From NCBI GenBank assembly GCA_963720775.1, contig CAVRGR010000007.1, positions 558,001 through 622,000 on the forward strand: 64,000 nt of DNA, written 5' to 3'. Source of the stretch: JAENVT01 sp963720775. Lineage in GTDB: Bacteria; Actinomycetota; Acidimicrobiia; Acidimicrobiales; Ilumatobacteraceae. The notes below the pieces were generated by a model. It searched no databases and was not told the origin of the DNA. It worked only from the letters and a program-made list of their open reading frames with translations. Both the position numbers and the translations under genes were made by a program. Of this stretch, positions 17,604-25,333 are shown piece after piece; within the stretch, counting starts at the first letter, position 1; every line of letters begins with the position of its first letter.

Positions 17604-18041
17604 ATGACCAGCAAGAAGAACCGGGCCAGAGCGCCCAAAGAGATCAACAAGAAGTTCAAGAAGAAGACGAGCGTGCTCGTCACCGACAAGGTCGACTTCG
17701 TCGACTACAAAGACGTCAACTTGTTGAACCGCTTCGTGAGCGATCGTTCCAAGATCCGCAACCGGCGCGTCACGGGTAATACGGTGCAGCAGCAACGTGA
17801 CATCGCCAACGCTGTCAAGAACGCCCGCGAAATGGCGCTGTTGCCGTACACCAACCGCGTGTCGCAAACCCGGGCCGGTCGCCCACCACGCGACCGCGAC
17901 GAAGATGGTGGCGGTCGTGGCGGTCGTGGCGACGGTGAAGGTCGTCGTGATTCGTTCAAGGCCGACGCTGTCGTTGCCGAGTTGGAAGTCCAGGTCGACG
18001 ACGTCGCTACCGAGGTCGACGACGCGACGGTGGAGGCCTGA
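17604..18041 (+). CDS. rpsR: 30S ribosomal protein S18 with long acidic tail
   Basis: The first ~85 residues are S18 (VDFVDYKDVNLLNRFVSDRSKIRNRRVTG and AREMALLPYT). The N-terminal Cys residues of zinc-binding S18 versions are absent. Unlike usual S18 proteins of about 75-90 residues, this one continues to 145. The added tail runs through a Gly/Arg/Asp-rich stretch and then a strongly acidic end (VQVDDVATEVDDATVEA). The stop is 2 nt before the rplI ATG. The tail's role is unknown. Confidence 0.95.
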   Translation: MTSKKNRARAPKEINKKFKKKTSVLVTDKVDFVDYKDVNLLNRFVSDRSKIRNRRVTGNTVQQQRDIANAVKNAREMALLPYTNRVSQTRAGRPPRDRDEDGGGRGGRGDGEGRRDSFKADAVVAELEVQVDDVATEVDDATVEA

Positions 18042-18043
18042 GC

Positions 18044-18487
18044 ATGCGAGTCATCCTCCGCTCCGACCGCCGCGGTCTCGGCAAGCGCGGCGACATCGTC
18101 GAGGTCTCCGACGGTCACGCCCGCAACTTCCTGCTGCCCCATGGCCATGCCCTTCTTGCTTCCGACGGCGCCGTCACCCAAGCGGCGTCGATGCGCCGGT
18201 CGCGCGACCTGCGCGACGCGCAAGATCGCGAGAGCGCGCAGACCATCGCTTCTGCGCTGGTTCCCAAGATCATCACGATCTCCGCCAAGTCAGGCCCTGA
18301 AGGAAAGCTGTACGGCTCGGTCACGCTTGCCGACGTCGCGCACGCGGTCGAAGAGCAGACCAAGGTCGTTCTCGATCGCAAGCAACTGCATATGGAACCC
18401 ATCAAAGCGCTCGGCACCCATACGGTCACCGCCAAGCTGCACAGCGATGTCGAGTTCCCGATCACGGTCGAAGTCGTCAGCAAGTAG
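18044..18487 (+). CDS. rplI: 50S ribosomal protein L9
   Basis: This 147-residue protein is full-length L9. The N-terminal rRNA-binding domain carries RSDRRGLGKRGDIVEVSDGHARNFL, a central helix joins the lobes, and the C-terminal domain includes GPEGKLYGSVT. It starts 2 nt after rpsR, so translation is probably coupled. Confidence 0.97.
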   Translation: MRVILRSDRRGLGKRGDIVEVSDGHARNFLLPHGHALLASDGAVTQAASMRRSRDLRDAQDRESAQTIASALVPKIITISAKSGPEGKLYGSVTLADVAHAVEEQTKVVLDRKQLHMEPIKALGTHTVTAKLHSDVEFPITVEVVSK

Positions 18488-18503
18488 CCCCACCCGTCCA
18501 ACT

Positions 18504-18593
18504 ATCTCCACAGGGTTGTCCACAGCCCCGGCGCGCCTTCAGCAGGGCTGTGCCCGGGGCTGCGGCGTTCCTGAACCCATGAACTTGTCCACA
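18504..18593. promoter_or_regulatory. DnaA-box-like cluster upstream of dnaB
   Basis: The rplI-dnaB gap holds two perfect TTGTCCACA 9-mers (18516-18524 and 18585-18593), the preferred DnaA box of actinobacteria, and a partial one, ATCTCCACA, at 18504-18512. Such boxes bind ATP-DnaA at origins and at DnaA-regulated promoters. The gene behind them encodes the replicative helicase. Confidence 0.55.
18523..18562 (+). terminator. stem-loop behind rplI
   Basis: A perfect 9-bp inverted repeat, CAGCCCCGG and CCGGGGCTG, flanks a 22-nt loop 36 bp after the rplI stop. There is no T run, so intrinsic termination is uncertain. The first arm overlaps one DnaA-box-like site. Confidence 0.4.
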
Positions 18594-18666
18594 CGCGCCT
18601 CACAGGCGAACTCACAAGTTGTTGCCCTTACGCTTCACAGGCTCGATCAGGCAAGGTAGGTCAGCC

Positions 18667-20040
18667 ATGACTGATTACTCCCGCGACTCCGGCCGCGACC
18701 GCACCTCGCGCCGCTCCGACGGTCGAGTTCCTCCTCACAACCTCAATGCAGAGGAGAGCTTGCTGGGCGCGTTGCTGCTGTCGCGCGACGTCGTCGATCT
18801 CGTCGGCGAGCTCGGCATCGATGTCGATCACTTCTACAAGCCGAGCCACCAACACATCTACGCGGCCATCCGTGGCCTGATCGCAACGGGTCAACCGGTC
18901 GACGCGGTGACGGTTGCCGACGAGTTGCGTCGCAATGGACTGCTCGACGAGATCGGCGGGCCGCAGACGCTGCTCGAGCTGCAGAACGCGACGCCCGCCA
19001 TCTCCAACGCTTCGCGCTACGCCAAGATCGTGCAAGACACGGCGATGTTGCGCAAGCTCATCAGCGTGGCCAGCGACATCGCCGAGATCGCCTACCTCGA
19101 ACCCGATGACGTCACCAAGGCGCTCGACGAAGCCGAGACCAAGGTCTTCGAAGTCGCCGAGGAGCGCGTCAACCTCACCACCATCCGATCGCTCAGCGAC
19201 CTGCTTCCCCTGGCAATGGACAAGCTGCAAGAGACGTTCGAACGCGGCGACATCATCACGGGTACCGCCACCGGGTTCCACGATCTCGACGAGATCCTCT
19301 CCGGGCTGCAACCGTCGACGCTCAACATCATCGGCGCTCGACCGGCGATGGGCAAGACGAGCTTGGGTCTGGGAATCGCCGCGTACGTTGCCCAGACGGC
19401 ACGGCGACCGGTACTGATCTTCTCGTTGGAGATGGGTCACGCCGAACTGACCCAACGCATCCTGTCGAGCGAGGCCGAGGTCGATTCACAGAAGTTGCGC
19501 ACCGGCCGACTGGTCGAGGCCGACTGGACAAAGATTGGGCGTGCCATCAACCGGCTCGACGTCCCGATGTACCTCGACGACAACCCCCGCGTCACCGTTA
19601 TGGAGATCCGCGCCAAGGCGCGACGGATGAAGGCACGATCCGGGCTGGCGTTGATCGTCATCGACTACCTCCAGCTGATGAGCGGTGGAACCAACCCCGA
19701 GAACCGCCAGTTGGAAGTGAGTGAGATCAGCCGAGGTCTCAAGATCCTCGCCCGCGAGCTCGAAGTGCCGATCATCGCCCTCAGCCAGTTGAGCCGAAAC
19801 CTGGAGACCCGCGGCGACAAGCGACCCATGCTGTCCGACCTGAGAGAGTCGGGCAGTCTGGAACAGGACGCCGACGTGGTGATGTTCTTGTACCGCGACG
19901 AGGTCTACAACAAGGAGTCGACCGACAAGGCGATGGCCGAGGTGATCATCGCCAAGCACCGCTCGGGCCCGACGGGCACGGTGCGCTTGGTCTTCCGTGG
20001 CCAGTACACCAAGTTCGGCAATGCCGCTCGCAGCGTGTGA
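18667..20040 (+). CDS. dnaB: replicative DNA helicase
   Basis: This 457-residue protein is DnaB. The N-terminal primase-interacting domain (PHNLNAEESLLGALLLS onward) is followed by the RecA-like motor with Walker A as GARPAMGKTSLGL, Walker B as LIVIDYLQLM, and AKHRSGPTGTVRL near the end. It has no intein. The ATG at 18667 follows AGGTAGGT; an upstream in-frame start would reach into the DnaA-box region. The stop is followed at once by a repeated structured element. Confidence 0.96.
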   Translation: MTDYSRDSGRDRTSRRSDGRVPPHNLNAEESLLGALLLSRDVVDLVGELGIDVDHFYKPSHQHIYAAIRGLIATGQPVDAVTVADELRRNGLLDEIGGPQTLLELQNATPAISNASRYAKIVQDTAMLRKLISVASDIAEIAYLEPDDVTKALDEAETKVFEVAEERVNLTTIRSLSDLLPLAMDKLQETFERGDIITGTATGFHDLDEILSGLQPSTLNIIGARPAMGKTSLGLGIAAYVAQTARRPVLIFSLEMGHAELTQRILSSEAEVDSQKLRTGRLVEADWTKIGRAINRLDVPMYLDDNPRVTVMEIRAKARRMKARSGLALIVIDYLQLMSGGTNPENRQLEVSEISRGLKILARELEVPIIALSQLSRNLETRGDKRPMLSDLRESGSLEQDADVVMFLYRDEVYNKESTDKAMAEVIIAKHRSGPTGTVRLVFRGQYTKFGNAARSV

Positions 20041-20060
20041 CCAGCCGCCAGTTTGCTGGA

Positions 20061-20163
20061 TTGCATGGGCGCGCTTTCGGAAGGCGACCTTCGGTTTTTG
20101 CACCCATCCGGCTCACTTGGGCGGGAAAGCGGCAGCGACACTGCAGGATTCGCGCACAAGAAC
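20061..20163 (+). repeat. structured dispersed element, copy A (after dnaB)
   Basis: This ~103-nt segment aligns without gaps to 40978-41080, with 64 of 103 bases equal. Three hairpins sit inside an outer helix. Hairpin 1 spans 20078-20094 (loop CGA), hairpin 2 spans 20101-20123, and hairpin 3 spans 20132-20144 (GCAG/CTGC, loop CGACA). The outer strands are 20062-20073 and 20151-20162; the core GCGCG/CGCGC pairs, but this copy has three more mismatches than copy B. Between the copies, hairpins 1 and 3 change pairs while keeping pairing. It could be a small RNA, a 3'-UTR element or a palindromic repeat. Confidence 0.6.
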
Positions 20164-20190
20164 GGGCGACCGGACGCCAGACTTGAGGAC

Positions 20191-20391
20191 GTGTTCCTCG
20201 GCGACGACCTCCTGGCTTACCTGGTGCTCGCGCTCGGTGGCGCACTGTTTGCCGGCAACGTGATGGCGTTGGTCAAGCCGCCCCCGCCGCAGGAGGGCGA
20301 TCTCCCCAAGGCACCGGTCGGTCGCAGCGTGTTGATGGGCGCGATCGGCCTGGTTGCCGCGGTGTGGGCGTTGGCCTCGTTGATCAGTTGA
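20191..20391 (+). CDS. small two-helix membrane protein
   Basis: The frame encodes two membrane helices (LLAYLVLALGGALFAGNVMALV and VLMGAIGLVAAVWALASLI) separated by a Pro-rich loop, KPPPPQEGDLPKAP. The GTG at 20191 gives 66 residues. Earlier in-frame starts would turn the repeated element into coding sequence and were not used. No function is known for this type. Its end overlaps the convergent aminotransferase gene by 8 nt. Confidence 0.6.
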   Translation: MFLGDDLLAYLVLALGGALFAGNVMALVKPPPPQEGDLPKAPVGRSVLMGAIGLVAAVWALASLIS

Positions 20392-21502
20392 TCAGTTGAC
20401 GGTTGTCGGGGGCCATCACTTCGGCGAGGGTCTGCAGGAAGCGATCGTTCTCCTCGGGTGTCGAGATCGTCACACGGATCCCCTCGTTGCTGAATGGTCT
20501 CGTGACCACGCCACGTCGCTCGAGACCGACGTAGACCTCATCCGTACGTTGACCAATCGGAAGGTACACGAAGTTCGCTTGGGCGTCGGGCAGTTGCCAT
20601 CCGGCCTCGGTCAGTTCGGCGATGACTCGGGCCCGCTCGCTGAGGATGTCGCTGACGCGCACGGCGATCTCGTCGGCGGCGTCTATGGCTGCGATCGCTG
20701 CCGCCTGGGCCAGCGCGTTGACGGCGAACGGGAACAAGGTCTTGTCGACCGCCGTGATCACCTCCGGGTCGCCGATCGCGTAGCCGACGCGTATGCCCGC
20801 CAATCCCTGCGCCTTCGAGAACGTGCGGGTGACGACAACGTTCCGATAGCGAGGGACGAGGTCGCACACCGGGTCGCCCAGCGATGGATCGAGGAACTCA
20901 CGGTACGCCTCGTCGATCACCACGATCGTTGCCGGCGAGATGCCGTCGAGCAGGCTCGCCACGTCGGCTGTCGACAAGGCAGTACCGGTCGGATTGTTCG
21001 GCGTTGCCAGCAGCAACAGCTTCGTGCGTGCGGTAACTGCAGCGGCGACTGCACCGAGATCGAACGCGTGAGCAGCATCGAGCGGTGTGGTGATCGCCGT
21101 GCCGGCCATCATCTGCGTGTAGACGGGATAGACCTCGAACGAGCGCCATGGGTACACGACCTCGTCGCCGGGATCGACGTAGGTCAGGAAGAGCTGCTGG
21201 AGCAACCCGACGGATCCCGCGCCCACCGTCACCGAGTCGACGTCGACGCCCAGCCACGCCGACAAGCGTTCACGCACTGCGGTGGCTCGATGATCGGCAT
21301 AGCGATTGGCACCGGCCGCAGCTGCGGCCACAGCATCGACGATCGAAGGGATCGGGGGCAGAGGGTTCTCGTTGGATGCCAGCTTGATGGCGTTGGTGAT
21401 GCCGTGCTCGGCCTCGGCCTGAGCAGCACCCTTTCCGGGGCGGTAGGCGGGCATCATATCGACGGCAGGGCGTGGCCTTCCGACGGAATGGGTTGCTGTC
21501 AT
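20384..21502 (-). CDS. hisC: histidinol-phosphate aminotransferase-type PLP enzyme
   Basis: This 372-residue fold-type I aminotransferase has the HisC signatures: KLASNENPLPP near the N-terminus, ATPNNPTGTAL, VIDEAYREFLD and TRTFSKAQGLAGIRVGYAIG, whose Lys binds PLP. HisC converts imidazole-acetol phosphate and glutamate to histidinol phosphate. No other his gene is in the window, and actinobacteria also use relatives for aromatic amino acids (PatA/AroJ type), so the substrate is not certain. GGAG lies just upstream of the ATG, directly after a hairpin. Confidence 0.85.
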   Translation of the reverse strand: MTATHSVGRPRPAVDMMPAYRPGKGAAQAEAEHGITNAIKLASNENPLPPIPSIVDAVAAAAAGANRYADHRATAVRERLSAWLGVDVDSVTVGAGSVGLLQQLFLTYVDPGDEVVYPWRSFEVYPVYTQMMAGTAITTPLDAAHAFDLGAVAAAVTARTKLLLLATPNNPTGTALSTADVASLLDGISPATIVVIDEAYREFLDPSLGDPVCDLVPRYRNVVVTRTFSKAQGLAGIRVGYAIGDPEVITAVDKTLFPFAVNALAQAAAIAAIDAADEIAVRVSDILSERARVIAELTEAGWQLPDAQANFVYLPIGQRTDEVYVGLERRGVVTRPFSNEGIRVTISTPEENDRFLQTLAEVMAPDNRQLIN

Positions 21503-21509
21503 GAATGCT

Positions 21510-21535
21510 CCGTTGGGCGAATGATCAAGCCCAAC
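21510..21535 (-). terminator. hairpin between hisC-like and GGDEF genes
   Basis: An 8-bp perfect inverted repeat, CGTTGGGC/GCCCAACG, encloses a 10-nt loop in the 51-bp gap. It lies just upstream of the hisC-like ribosome site and near the 3' end of no gene on the plus strand, so it more likely acts in the hisC-like leader than as a terminator. Confidence 0.3.
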
Positions 21536-21553
21536 GTAGCGCCGCAGGCCGAC

Positions 21554-22228
21554 TCAGTCGGCGTGCTTGACGGCCAGCGGCCCCAGCAGCGGTTGCGCGG
21601 CGAGTGTCACTCGATCTCGCCCTCCACCTTTCGACTTCGACAAGGCCTCATCGGCGCGGGTCATCGTGTCGGCGACGTGCTCACTCTTGCCAAGGGCAAC
21701 CCCGATCGACACCGTGAGCGGCTCGTCGACCGCCAGCACCATGCGGGACACGGCGAAGCGCATCCGTTCGGCCACCTGGCCGGCCTCGGACGTGGTCGTT
21801 TGGGCCAGCAGTACGCAGAACTCCTCGTCTTCGCATCGGTAGACGACGTCGCCGGTGCGCACCTGGGCGCGAAGAACGTCGGCCAGTTGTCGGAGCACCA
21901 CGTCACCGGCGTCGCGCCCGTGCTCTGCGTTGATCCGCTCGAAGTGGTCGACGTCGATCTTGATCACCGCGACAGGTGTGTCGGCAGTCGCAGCCTCGAT
22001 GGCCAGGTCTCGGTCCAGTCGCCGCCGATTGCCCACCCCAGTCAGTTCATCACTCATCTCCGCCATTTCAGCCCTCCGATGTCGATTGGTGCGCACAACC
22101 GCGACCAGACCCACGAATGCACCAATCGCCGCGAGCAGCCCGATGGTTGTGAGTGCGAACAGGATCGTTCGATCCGGTGTCGCCGAAGCCCCCGCAGTGG
22201 CCAGGTACGTTTCCCTAACGGTCCTCAT
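21554..22228 (-). CDS. membrane-anchored GGDEF-domain protein with degenerate active site
   Basis: From ATG 22228 the protein has one N-terminal membrane helix (ILFALTTIGLLAAIGAFVGLVAVV) and a GGDEF domain (DELTGVGNRRRLDRDL, IKIDVDHFERIN). The signature motif reads EDEEF instead of GGDEF, so the two glycines that hold GTP are lost. The product-binding I-site RxxD is kept as RTGD five residues before it. Activity is therefore doubtful, and a role as c-di-GMP receptor is possible. A longer start at 22315 adds 29 residues but reaches past the promoter region of the divergent RidA gene. Confidence 0.8.
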   Translation of the reverse strand: MRTVRETYLATAGASATPDRTILFALTTIGLLAAIGAFVGLVAVVRTNRHRRAEMAEMSDELTGVGNRRRLDRDLAIEAATADTPVAVIKIDVDHFERINAEHGRDAGDVVLRQLADVLRAQVRTGDVVYRCEDEEFCVLLAQTTTSEAGQVAERMRFAVSRMVLAVDEPLTVSIGVALGKSEHVADTMTRADEALSKSKGGGRDRVTLAAQPLLGPLAVKHAD

Positions 22229-22304
22229 CGACTTTCTATCGGCCTTCGAACTCGCAAGGTTTAGTAAAGTTCGCGCGGCCCGGGGCATGTGCGAGGCTGC
22301 GGGA

Positions 22305-22703
22305 ATGGACAACACGATCGAACGATGGGGCTCGGGCGGACCATGGGAAGGCGTCGTCGGGTACAGCAGGGTGGTGCGGTGTGGCGACTACGTACACGTC
22401 GCCGGCACCACAGCGACCGTTGACGGTCAAGTGGTCGGCCGCGGTGACGTCGGCGAGCAAGCGCGAGTAGCTCTGCGGATCATCGGTGAGGCCTTGGCCA
22501 AGGCAGGCGCCACGTTCGAGCAGGTCGTGCGATCGCGGATCTACCTGCTCGACATCGCCGACTGGGAAGCGGTGGGCGTCGCGCACGGCGAGGTGTTCGC
22601 CGACATCCGCCCGGTGTCGACGATGGTGGAAGTCTCCAGGTTGATCGACCCCGATCATCTGATCGAGATCGAGGTCGACGCGTTCAGCCCGCTCAGCGAA
22701 TGA
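22305..22703 (+). CDS. RidA family protein
   Basis: This 132-residue protein has the RidA/YjgF fold: a β-strand entry with YSRVVRCGDYVHVAGTTA, a long helix ARVALRIIGEALAKAGATFEQVVRSRIYLLD and the C-terminal LIDPDHLIEIEVDAF. RidA proteins hydrolyse reactive enamine/imine intermediates such as 2-aminoacrylate. This subgroup (VGVAHGEVFADIRPVSTMVEV) is common in actinobacteria, and its substrate is not established. Confidence 0.9.
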   Translation: MDNTIERWGSGGPWEGVVGYSRVVRCGDYVHVAGTTATVDGQVVGRGDVGEQARVALRIIGEALAKAGATFEQVVRSRIYLLDIADWEAVGVAHGEVFADIRPVSTMVEVSRLIDPDHLIEIEVDAFSPLSE

Positions 22704-22739
22704 GTGCCGGCGGTTCGGCCGCCGTGGGAGACTTTGCCG

Positions 22740-23504
22740 GTGACCGAACCCGGGGACCGAGCGGGTGAACCGACGAGGGGCGTCCGCGACGACCTCGAGA
22801 GCATGCTGGCGTTCCGCGCCAAGCACATCCCGACCTCGGTCATCGTTCCTGCCTGGCGACGGTTGACGGACGGCGAGTCCACGTGGCCCGTGCGCATCGC
22901 GGTGGTCGCCGCCACGGCGTTGCAGGTGGCGCTGCCCAATCGGTACGAGATCCCACCGACATGGCTGCTGCCGACCATCGGCGCGCTGCTCGGCGTGGGG
23001 TTGTCGGTAGCGCATCCGCGCCGCATCAGAAAGCACTCGCCGCAGCTTCGGGTGGTCAGCATCATGCTGATCGCCGTCATCACGCTGGCCAACGCGGGCT
23101 CGGCGGCCCGCCTGATCACGGCCCTGCTCCAAGGCCGGGCTCACGAAGGCGCGACCACATTGCTGCTCACTGGTGGCGCGATCTGGCTGACCAACGTGAT
23201 CGTGTTCGGCATGTGGTACTGGAACCTGGACCGCGGCGGACCAGCGGCCCGGGCTCAAGCGCTGAAGTCGTATCCGGACTTTCTCTTCCCGCAGATGACC
23301 GCTCCCGAGTTGTCGCCCCCCGATTGGCGCCCGCAGTTCTTCGACTACATCTACCTGTCGTTCACGAACGCTGCTGCGTTCAGCCCGACCGACACCTTGC
23401 CGTTGGCACGTTGGGCGAAGATGACCATGATGCTGCAGTCGGTCGTGTCGCTGGGCACCGTGGTGCTGGTGATCGCCAGGGCCGTCAACATCTTGCAGAG
23501 CTAG
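22740..23504 (+). CDS. DUF1345-like membrane protein
   Basis: This 254-residue protein has about six membrane segments and ends with YLSFTNAAAFSPTDTLPLARWAKMTMMLQSVVSLGTVVLVIARAVNIL. That C-terminal pattern is typical of a broad actinobacterial membrane family related to DUF1345 and to two-helix ion-channel pores. The GTG at 22740 follows GGGAG. Transport activity is not shown. The last four bases CTAG serve as the stop for this gene and for the convergent neighbour. Confidence 0.65.
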   Translation: MTEPGDRAGEPTRGVRDDLESMLAFRAKHIPTSVIVPAWRRLTDGESTWPVRIAVVAATALQVALPNRYEIPPTWLLPTIGALLGVGLSVAHPRRIRKHSPQLRVVSIMLIAVITLANAGSAARLITALLQGRAHEGATTLLLTGGAIWLTNVIVFGMWYWNLDRGGPAARAQALKSYPDFLFPQMTAPELSPPDWRPQFFDYIYLSFTNAAAFSPTDTLPLARWAKMTMMLQSVVSLGTVVLVIARAVNILQS

Positions 23505-23728
23505 ATCGTTTGGTCGTCGGGCGCAGCACTCCCGCCATCCTCATGGACGATCCGGCGTGTGGCGACGGCTACTGCGACCAGTCCGACGCCCAGCACGACG
23601 AGTGGGACGAGCGCATCGGGTCGATCGTTGATCAGGTTTCCCAGGCGGGCCCTGATCGCCGCGAATCCGGCAACGACCGTGATGATGCCGAGCACGAGCG
23701 AGACGAAATCGACTCGGTGGGCCTTCAT
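23501..23728 (-). CDS. small two-helix membrane protein of the PspC module
   Basis: This 75-residue protein has two membrane helices (FVSLVLGIITVVAGFAAI and ALVPLVVLGVGLVAVAVAT) with a short Arg-rich loop and a polar tail. A strong GGAGGT site precedes the ATG, which overlaps the stop of the PspC-domain gene by ATGA. It is probably a partner of that protein in the envelope. Function is unknown. Confidence 0.7.
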   Translation of the reverse strand: MKAHRVDFVSLVLGIITVVAGFAAIRARLGNLINDRPDALVPLVVLGVGLVAVAVATRRIVHEDGGSAAPDDQTI

Positions 23729-25203
23729 GGCTGTACCTCCGTGGTGGTCGTGGCCGCCGCGGTGACGGTGACGGGTGAGGGCGGCTGCAGCTCGCCGATC
23801 GTGGTTGTCGTCGCCGGACCCGGTGGTCTGGCGCCGATCGGGGGGATCACGAACCCGCCCGGTGTCACCACCGTTCCGTCGCCGCGGACGATTGCACCGT
23901 TGTCGAGCTGCACGGATCCATCGGGGTTCTGCGCGACGATGGGTGCCTGGTACGTGCCGTTCGCCGCGATCCGCGATCCGTCGCCGAACTGGATGGACCC
24001 GTCGGAGAACACGTACGTCCCGTCTCCGAAGATTTGTGAAACCGGGACGTCCGGTGTGGTGACCGTTGCGGGCACGAAGATGGGCAGACCTTCGTTGTTC
24101 GACTGCCGTTCGACCGTGATCGATCCGGCCCCCACACGGAGCCTCAACTTGATCATCTGCTTGCCTTGCTTGGTGTCGAGGGTCAAGCTGCGCCGATACC
24201 CACTGCGCGACGAGCCGAGCGCGTCGATTCGGCCGATACCGATCCGAGCGTCGATCTGGACCTGTGCATCGTCGGGCACGACGATCCGGAGATCTCCGGC
24301 ACCGATCTCCACCGATGTCGACAGGTCCCTCGGGTAGTTCACCAACCACAGGTCGATGTCACCGATGCCGGTGCGGTACTCGGCCGCAACGGTGCTGTCG
24401 GGTCCGAAGCCGTAGCTGCCGCCGCCGGAACGGTTGGTCAGACCGACGCCGGCAAAGCTCAGTCCCGCAGCCATCACCGCGGCGGCGGCGGTGGCCAGGG
24501 CGGGAATGATCAGCCAGCGGGCGCGCCCGACGACGGCGCCGATCAGCAATCCTGCCCCGAGCACGATCGTGGCCCATCCGAATGCCAGCGTGCCGCGGTT
24601 GCCGGCGCCATCGTTGAAGAGCCACACCATGGCGCCGATCACGGCTGCCGCACCGATGGTCAACAGCCCAAGGACCGAACGTGGTGGCCGCGGTCGTTCT
24701 CGTCGTTGAGCGGTCCATGACGACCACCGGTCAATGGTCGAACCACCGTGATCGGCCGCCTCGGTCTCGGTTGTCGGAGGCGGGAGCGTGCTTACTGGGC
24801 CGCGGCCTCGCCACAGCGCAATGGCCACGCCGAGCAGACCGATGGCGATCACCCAGCCGGCGGCGGGCAGGTGTGCGTCGCCGCCGAACAGCCATCGAGC
24901 GGCGATCAGGACGGCAATGCCTCCGATCACTCGCCGAACGACTGACGGCGGCCGCGCGATCGGTGAATCGGCGAGCAACAACAGGCCCGCCACGTACAGC
25001 AGGACGCCGACCCCGCTGAACAACGCCATCACCACGAAGCCGATTCGGACGAACAGCGGATCGATGGCGAGGGCGCGGGCCAGACCACCGGCGACGCCGA
25101 GCACGACCCGGTCGTCGGATCGCGCCCAGCGTCGCTCGGTGGGCTCGATGGGAGCCGGACTTGGGGGTGGCAGCGGGCTCGGCTCCGTTTCGAGGTTCGT
25201 CAT
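23725..25203 (-). CDS. PspC-domain membrane protein with LiaF/toast-rack-type C-terminus
   Basis: This 492-residue protein opens with a Pro-rich tail and a PspC domain (RVVLGVAGGLARALAIDPLFVRIGFVVMALFSGVGVLLYVAG). Several membrane helices follow, then a C-terminal β-rich region with repeated segments such as IGDIDLWLVNYPRDLSTSVEIGAGDLRIVVPDDA, like the LiaF/DUF2154 and toast-rack families. The extreme C-terminus has repeats of DGTxVxxDGS type. Such proteins sense membrane stress and usually signal to a LiaS/MacS-type kinase, which is encoded divergently here. Confidence 0.85.
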   Translation of the reverse strand: MTNLETEPSPLPPPSPAPIEPTERRWARSDDRVVLGVAGGLARALAIDPLFVRIGFVVMALFSGVGVLLYVAGLLLLADSPIARPPSVVRRVIGGIAVLIAARWLFGGDAHLPAAGWVIAIGLLGVAIALWRGRGPVSTLPPPTTETEAADHGGSTIDRWSSWTAQRRERPRPPRSVLGLLTIGAAAVIGAMVWLFNDGAGNRGTLAFGWATIVLGAGLLIGAVVGRARWLIIPALATAAAAVMAAGLSFAGVGLTNRSGGGSYGFGPDSTVAAEYRTGIGDIDLWLVNYPRDLSTSVEIGAGDLRIVVPDDAQVQIDARIGIGRIDALGSSRSGYRRSLTLDTKQGKQMIKLRLRVGAGSITVERQSNNEGLPIFVPATVTTPDVPVSQIFGDGTYVFSDGSIQFGDGSRIAANGTYQAPIVAQNPDGSVQLDNGAIVRGDGTVVTPGGFVIPPIGARPPGPATTTTIGELQPPSPVTVTAAATTTTEVQP

Positions 25204-25333
25204 GCATCGAACGGTACGGGTGGCGCCGCGTTCGCACCATAGGGGACGACCCTGGTTGATCCCTGAGTCGAGTCGGCGAGGATCAGGGTGTGCACCTGAT
25301 GTGCCACAACGCGTTCGATGGCACGATAGAGGG

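Noticed and set aside
18488..18666. Chromosomal origin of replication
   Set aside because: Only two perfect DnaA boxes, no AT-rich unwinding region, and dnaA or dnaN are not next to it.
20053..20190. N-terminal extension of the small membrane protein before GTG 20191
   Set aside because: This stretch is the repeated structured element, which occurs in a non-coding setting after dcd, and it shows no helix-like or conserved protein pattern.
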